The notes beneath the pieces are model-generated. The model saw only the letters and a program-made list of their open reading frames with translations, searched no databases and had not been told where the DNA came from. A program made the position numbers and the translations under genes. Shown piece after piece: positions 62,630-64,000 of a DNA stretch of 64,000 nt (its first letter is position 1; each line of letters starts with the position of its first letter). The DNA lies in NCBI RefSeq assembly GCF_003003265.1, contig NZ_PVTL01000011.1:26443-90442 (forward strand), written 5' to 3'. Source of the DNA: Glaciihabitans tibetensis (GTDB taxonomy: Bacteria; Actinomycetota; Actinomycetes; Actinomycetales; Microbacteriaceae).

Positions 62630-63220
62630 ATGATCCATGACACCGCCCCCGCGTTCCTGTTCCTCCACGGCTGGCAGAACCGGCGCGAACCGGGCCAGTG
62701 GCACAGCGAGGCCGTTGCCGAGCTCAGATCCCGGGGGTACCGGGTCGAATACCCGCAGCTTCCACAGCCGGACGCGCCCGTTGTCGAGGCGTGGCGGGCA
62801 ACTGTCGAGGCGAGCCTCGCCGCACTCGCGGCGGGGGAAAGGCCCATCGTTGTGGTGTGCCACAGCCTGGCCTGCCTGTTGTGGCTCGGCGCTCGGCCGG
62901 TGGGCGGCGGCGTGGAGCGGGTGCTGCTGGTGGCGCCGCCCGCTCCTCGCGTTCTGCAGGACTCGGTGGTCGCCGCTTTTGGTGCCCTCCCGCTGGCCGT
63001 CGCCGCCTCAGACGAAGGCCGCGTGACGATCGTCGCCAGCGACAACGACGAGTACTGCCCGGAGGGTGTCGAGTCCGCGTTCGGGTCACTGGGAGTGCCG
63101 CTGGTTGTTCTGCCCGGCCAGGGGCATCTCAACACCGAGGCCGGGTACGGAACCTGGCCATCCGTCGTCGACTGGTGCGAGCGTCCGGAGACGCAGCTGG
63201 TCGCACGCACCGCGAGCTAG
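62630..63220 (+). CDS. Alpha/beta hydrolase of the RBBP9/YdeN family
   Basis: 196 residues. The oxyanion-side loop is FLFLHGWQNRREPGQW, the nucleophile elbow is VVVCHSLACLLW with the active serine, the Asp lies in IVASDNDEYCP and the His in LPGQGHLNTEAGYG, a complete triad. The DNDPYCP-like motif is typical of RBBP9-type serine hydrolases. The start at 62630 has AATAAT 6 nt upstream (leaderless). The natural substrate is unknown. Confidence 0.9.
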   Translation: MIHDTAPAFLFLHGWQNRREPGQWHSEAVAELRSRGYRVEYPQLPQPDAPVVEAWRATVEASLAALAAGERPIVVVCHSLACLLWLGARPVGGGVERVLLVAPPAPRVLQDSVVAAFGALPLAVAASDEGRVTIVASDNDEYCPEGVESAFGSLGVPLVVLPGQGHLNTEAGYGTWPSVVDWCERPETQLVARTAS

Positions 63221-63265
63221 TAGCCGGTAGCCGCGGCCGATCGGCTCCGGCACCATAATGGGGTC

Positions 63266-63757
63266 ATGCCTGGACACGACGAAGTAGATCGCATCGTCGA
63301 CGCCTGGGAGCGGGAACGCCCCGATCTCGACTTCACTCCGCTGCAGGTCCTCAGCCGGGTTGCCCGGTTGTCGCGGCACCTCGAGCGCGAGCGACGCCTG
63401 GCATTCGCGGCCTCCGACCTGGAGCCGTGGGAGTTCGACGTGCTCGCCGCGCTCCGCCGCGCCGGATCCCCCTACCGGCTCACCCCGAAGGCGCTCTTGC
63501 AGCAGACCCTCGTCTCCAGCGGCACCATGACCAATCGCATCGACCGGCTGGTTGAACGCACGCTCGTGGACCGTAGCACCGACCCGAACGACGGCCGCGG
63601 CATCCTGGTCAGAATGACAGAACGCGGACGGGAACGGGTGGATGCGGCGATCAGCACGCTGCTGCGGGCCGAGAGCGACCTGCTCGAAGGGCTGAGCGCC
63701 GCCGACCAGGATCGCCTCGCCGGCCTGCTGCGCAAGCTGAGCCTCGACTTCGACTGA
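63266..63757 (+). CDS. MarR-family transcriptional regulator
   Basis: 163 residues with a standard MarR layout: an N-terminal helix (LDFTPLQVLSRVARLSRHLERERRLAF), winged helix (PYRLTPKALLQQTLVSSGTMTNRIDRLVERTLVDR) and the wing STDPNDGRGILVRMTERGRERVD. CATAAT 6 nt before the ATG suggests a leaderless start. No obvious target operon is adjacent, since the next rightward region is intergenic; the upstream hydrolase gene ends 45 bp away. Confidence 0.92.
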   Translation: MPGHDEVDRIVDAWERERPDLDFTPLQVLSRVARLSRHLERERRLAFAASDLEPWEFDVLAALRRAGSPYRLTPKALLQQTLVSSGTMTNRIDRLVERTLVDRSTDPNDGRGILVRMTERGRERVDAAISTLLRAESDLLEGLSAADQDRLAGLLRKLSLDFD

Positions 63758-63826
63758 GCGACCACTCCGGCTCGTCCCGCCCGGCGCCATCCCGTCCGGC
63801 GGACAGCTGAAGATCCAGCGCCGCTA

Positions 63827-63880
63827 CCGAACGGCCACGTGTCGACCCACCACCGCCGCCGAACGGCCACTTGTCGACCC
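63827..63880. repeat. 22-bp direct repeat near the right edge
   Basis: CCGAACGGCCAC(G/T)TGTCGACCC occurs at 63827-63848 and 63859-63880, with one mismatch. It lies in intergenic DNA before a possible gene end. It could be part of a longer repeat or the margin of a mobile element outside the window. Confidence 0.6.
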
Positions 63881-63938
63881 GGTTCTCTGATTCAGCTCAC
63901 CCAGGCGGGCGTTGTCAAGCTGTGTGGAGTCAGTGGGG

Positions 63939-64000
63939 TTAGTTGGTGCCGGTTTTTTCGGGGAGATGGTTGATTCCGACGATGCCGGCGGGTGCGGGTG
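63939..64000 (-). CDS. Possible C-terminal end of a leftward gene cut by the window edge
   Basis: The last 62 bases read on the minus strand as AGIVGINHLPEKTGTN followed by TAA at 63939-63941. The peptide looks more like protein than chance, but 20 residues are too few to identify. A transposase end is one possibility, given the nearby direct repeats. Treat as tentative. Confidence 0.25.
   Translation of the reverse strand, partial: PAPAGIVGINHLPEKTGTN

Overview
The window is high-GC DNA with GTG and TTG starts alongside ATG, many stop/start overlaps (ATGA, GTGA) and many starts that look leaderless. Protein content (HemD/winged-helix regulator of nitrate assimilation, DUF501, FtsB-like protein, DUF4192, PASTA-containing class A PBP, Mfd, MazG, NDH-2) points to an actinobacterium. 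The overall style suggests Microbacteriaceae, but that family assignment is an inference without a database search.

Layout. 1-10.9 kb: an assimilatory nitrate/nitrite divergon. Leftward: a NirD-CbiX fusion, the nitrate transporter narK, nitrate reductase nasA and an FAD oxidoreductase cut by the window edge. Rightward: nirB, cobA and a HemD-like regulator (nnaR type). Together they cover nitrate uptake, two-step reduction to ammonium, siroheme supply and control. 11-22 kb: a small orphan protein, an ABC-F ATPase plus HAD phosphatase, a DUF2231 membrane protein, a PTS EIIBCA permease, a 62-aa protein, a PadR/membrane/exported-protein operon and a class A penicillin-binding protein. 22-34 kb: a tRNA with UAA anticodon, NDH-2, a subtilase-DUF501-FtsB operon, enolase, a MarR-controlled MFS exporter, hisS, an ABC-2 transporter and mazG. 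34-43 kb: a galactoside catabolic operon (GH42 beta-galactosidase, two permeases, binding lipoprotein, GH36 alpha-galactosidase), divergent from its LacI-type regulator, with two near-identical operators between them. 43-64 kb: a CPBP protease, DUF4192 protein, RecQ-like helicase, 2TM and J-domain proteins, mfd, an epimerase, pth, rplY, a 2-hydroxyacid dehydrogenase, gnd, a zinc alcohol dehydrogenase, small proteins, prs, glmU, tRNA-Gln, an alpha/beta hydrolase and a MarR regulator.

From general knowledge of actinobacterial gene order, glmU-prs-rplY-pth-mfd-mazG-eno-ftsB-DUF501 forms a housekeeping backbone. Here it is interrupted by the galactoside operon and other accessory genes.

The most distinctive non-coding features are short tandem repeats, many of them at or running off the 3' ends of genes. 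The largest is a 30-bp x 9.5 array between mfd and the epimerase gene; one base change in its last copy makes the epimerase stop codon. A second pattern is a constant '-10 hexamer, 6 nt, start codon' spacing at a dozen genes. I saw no prophage, CRISPR array, complete insertion sequence or obvious defence system.
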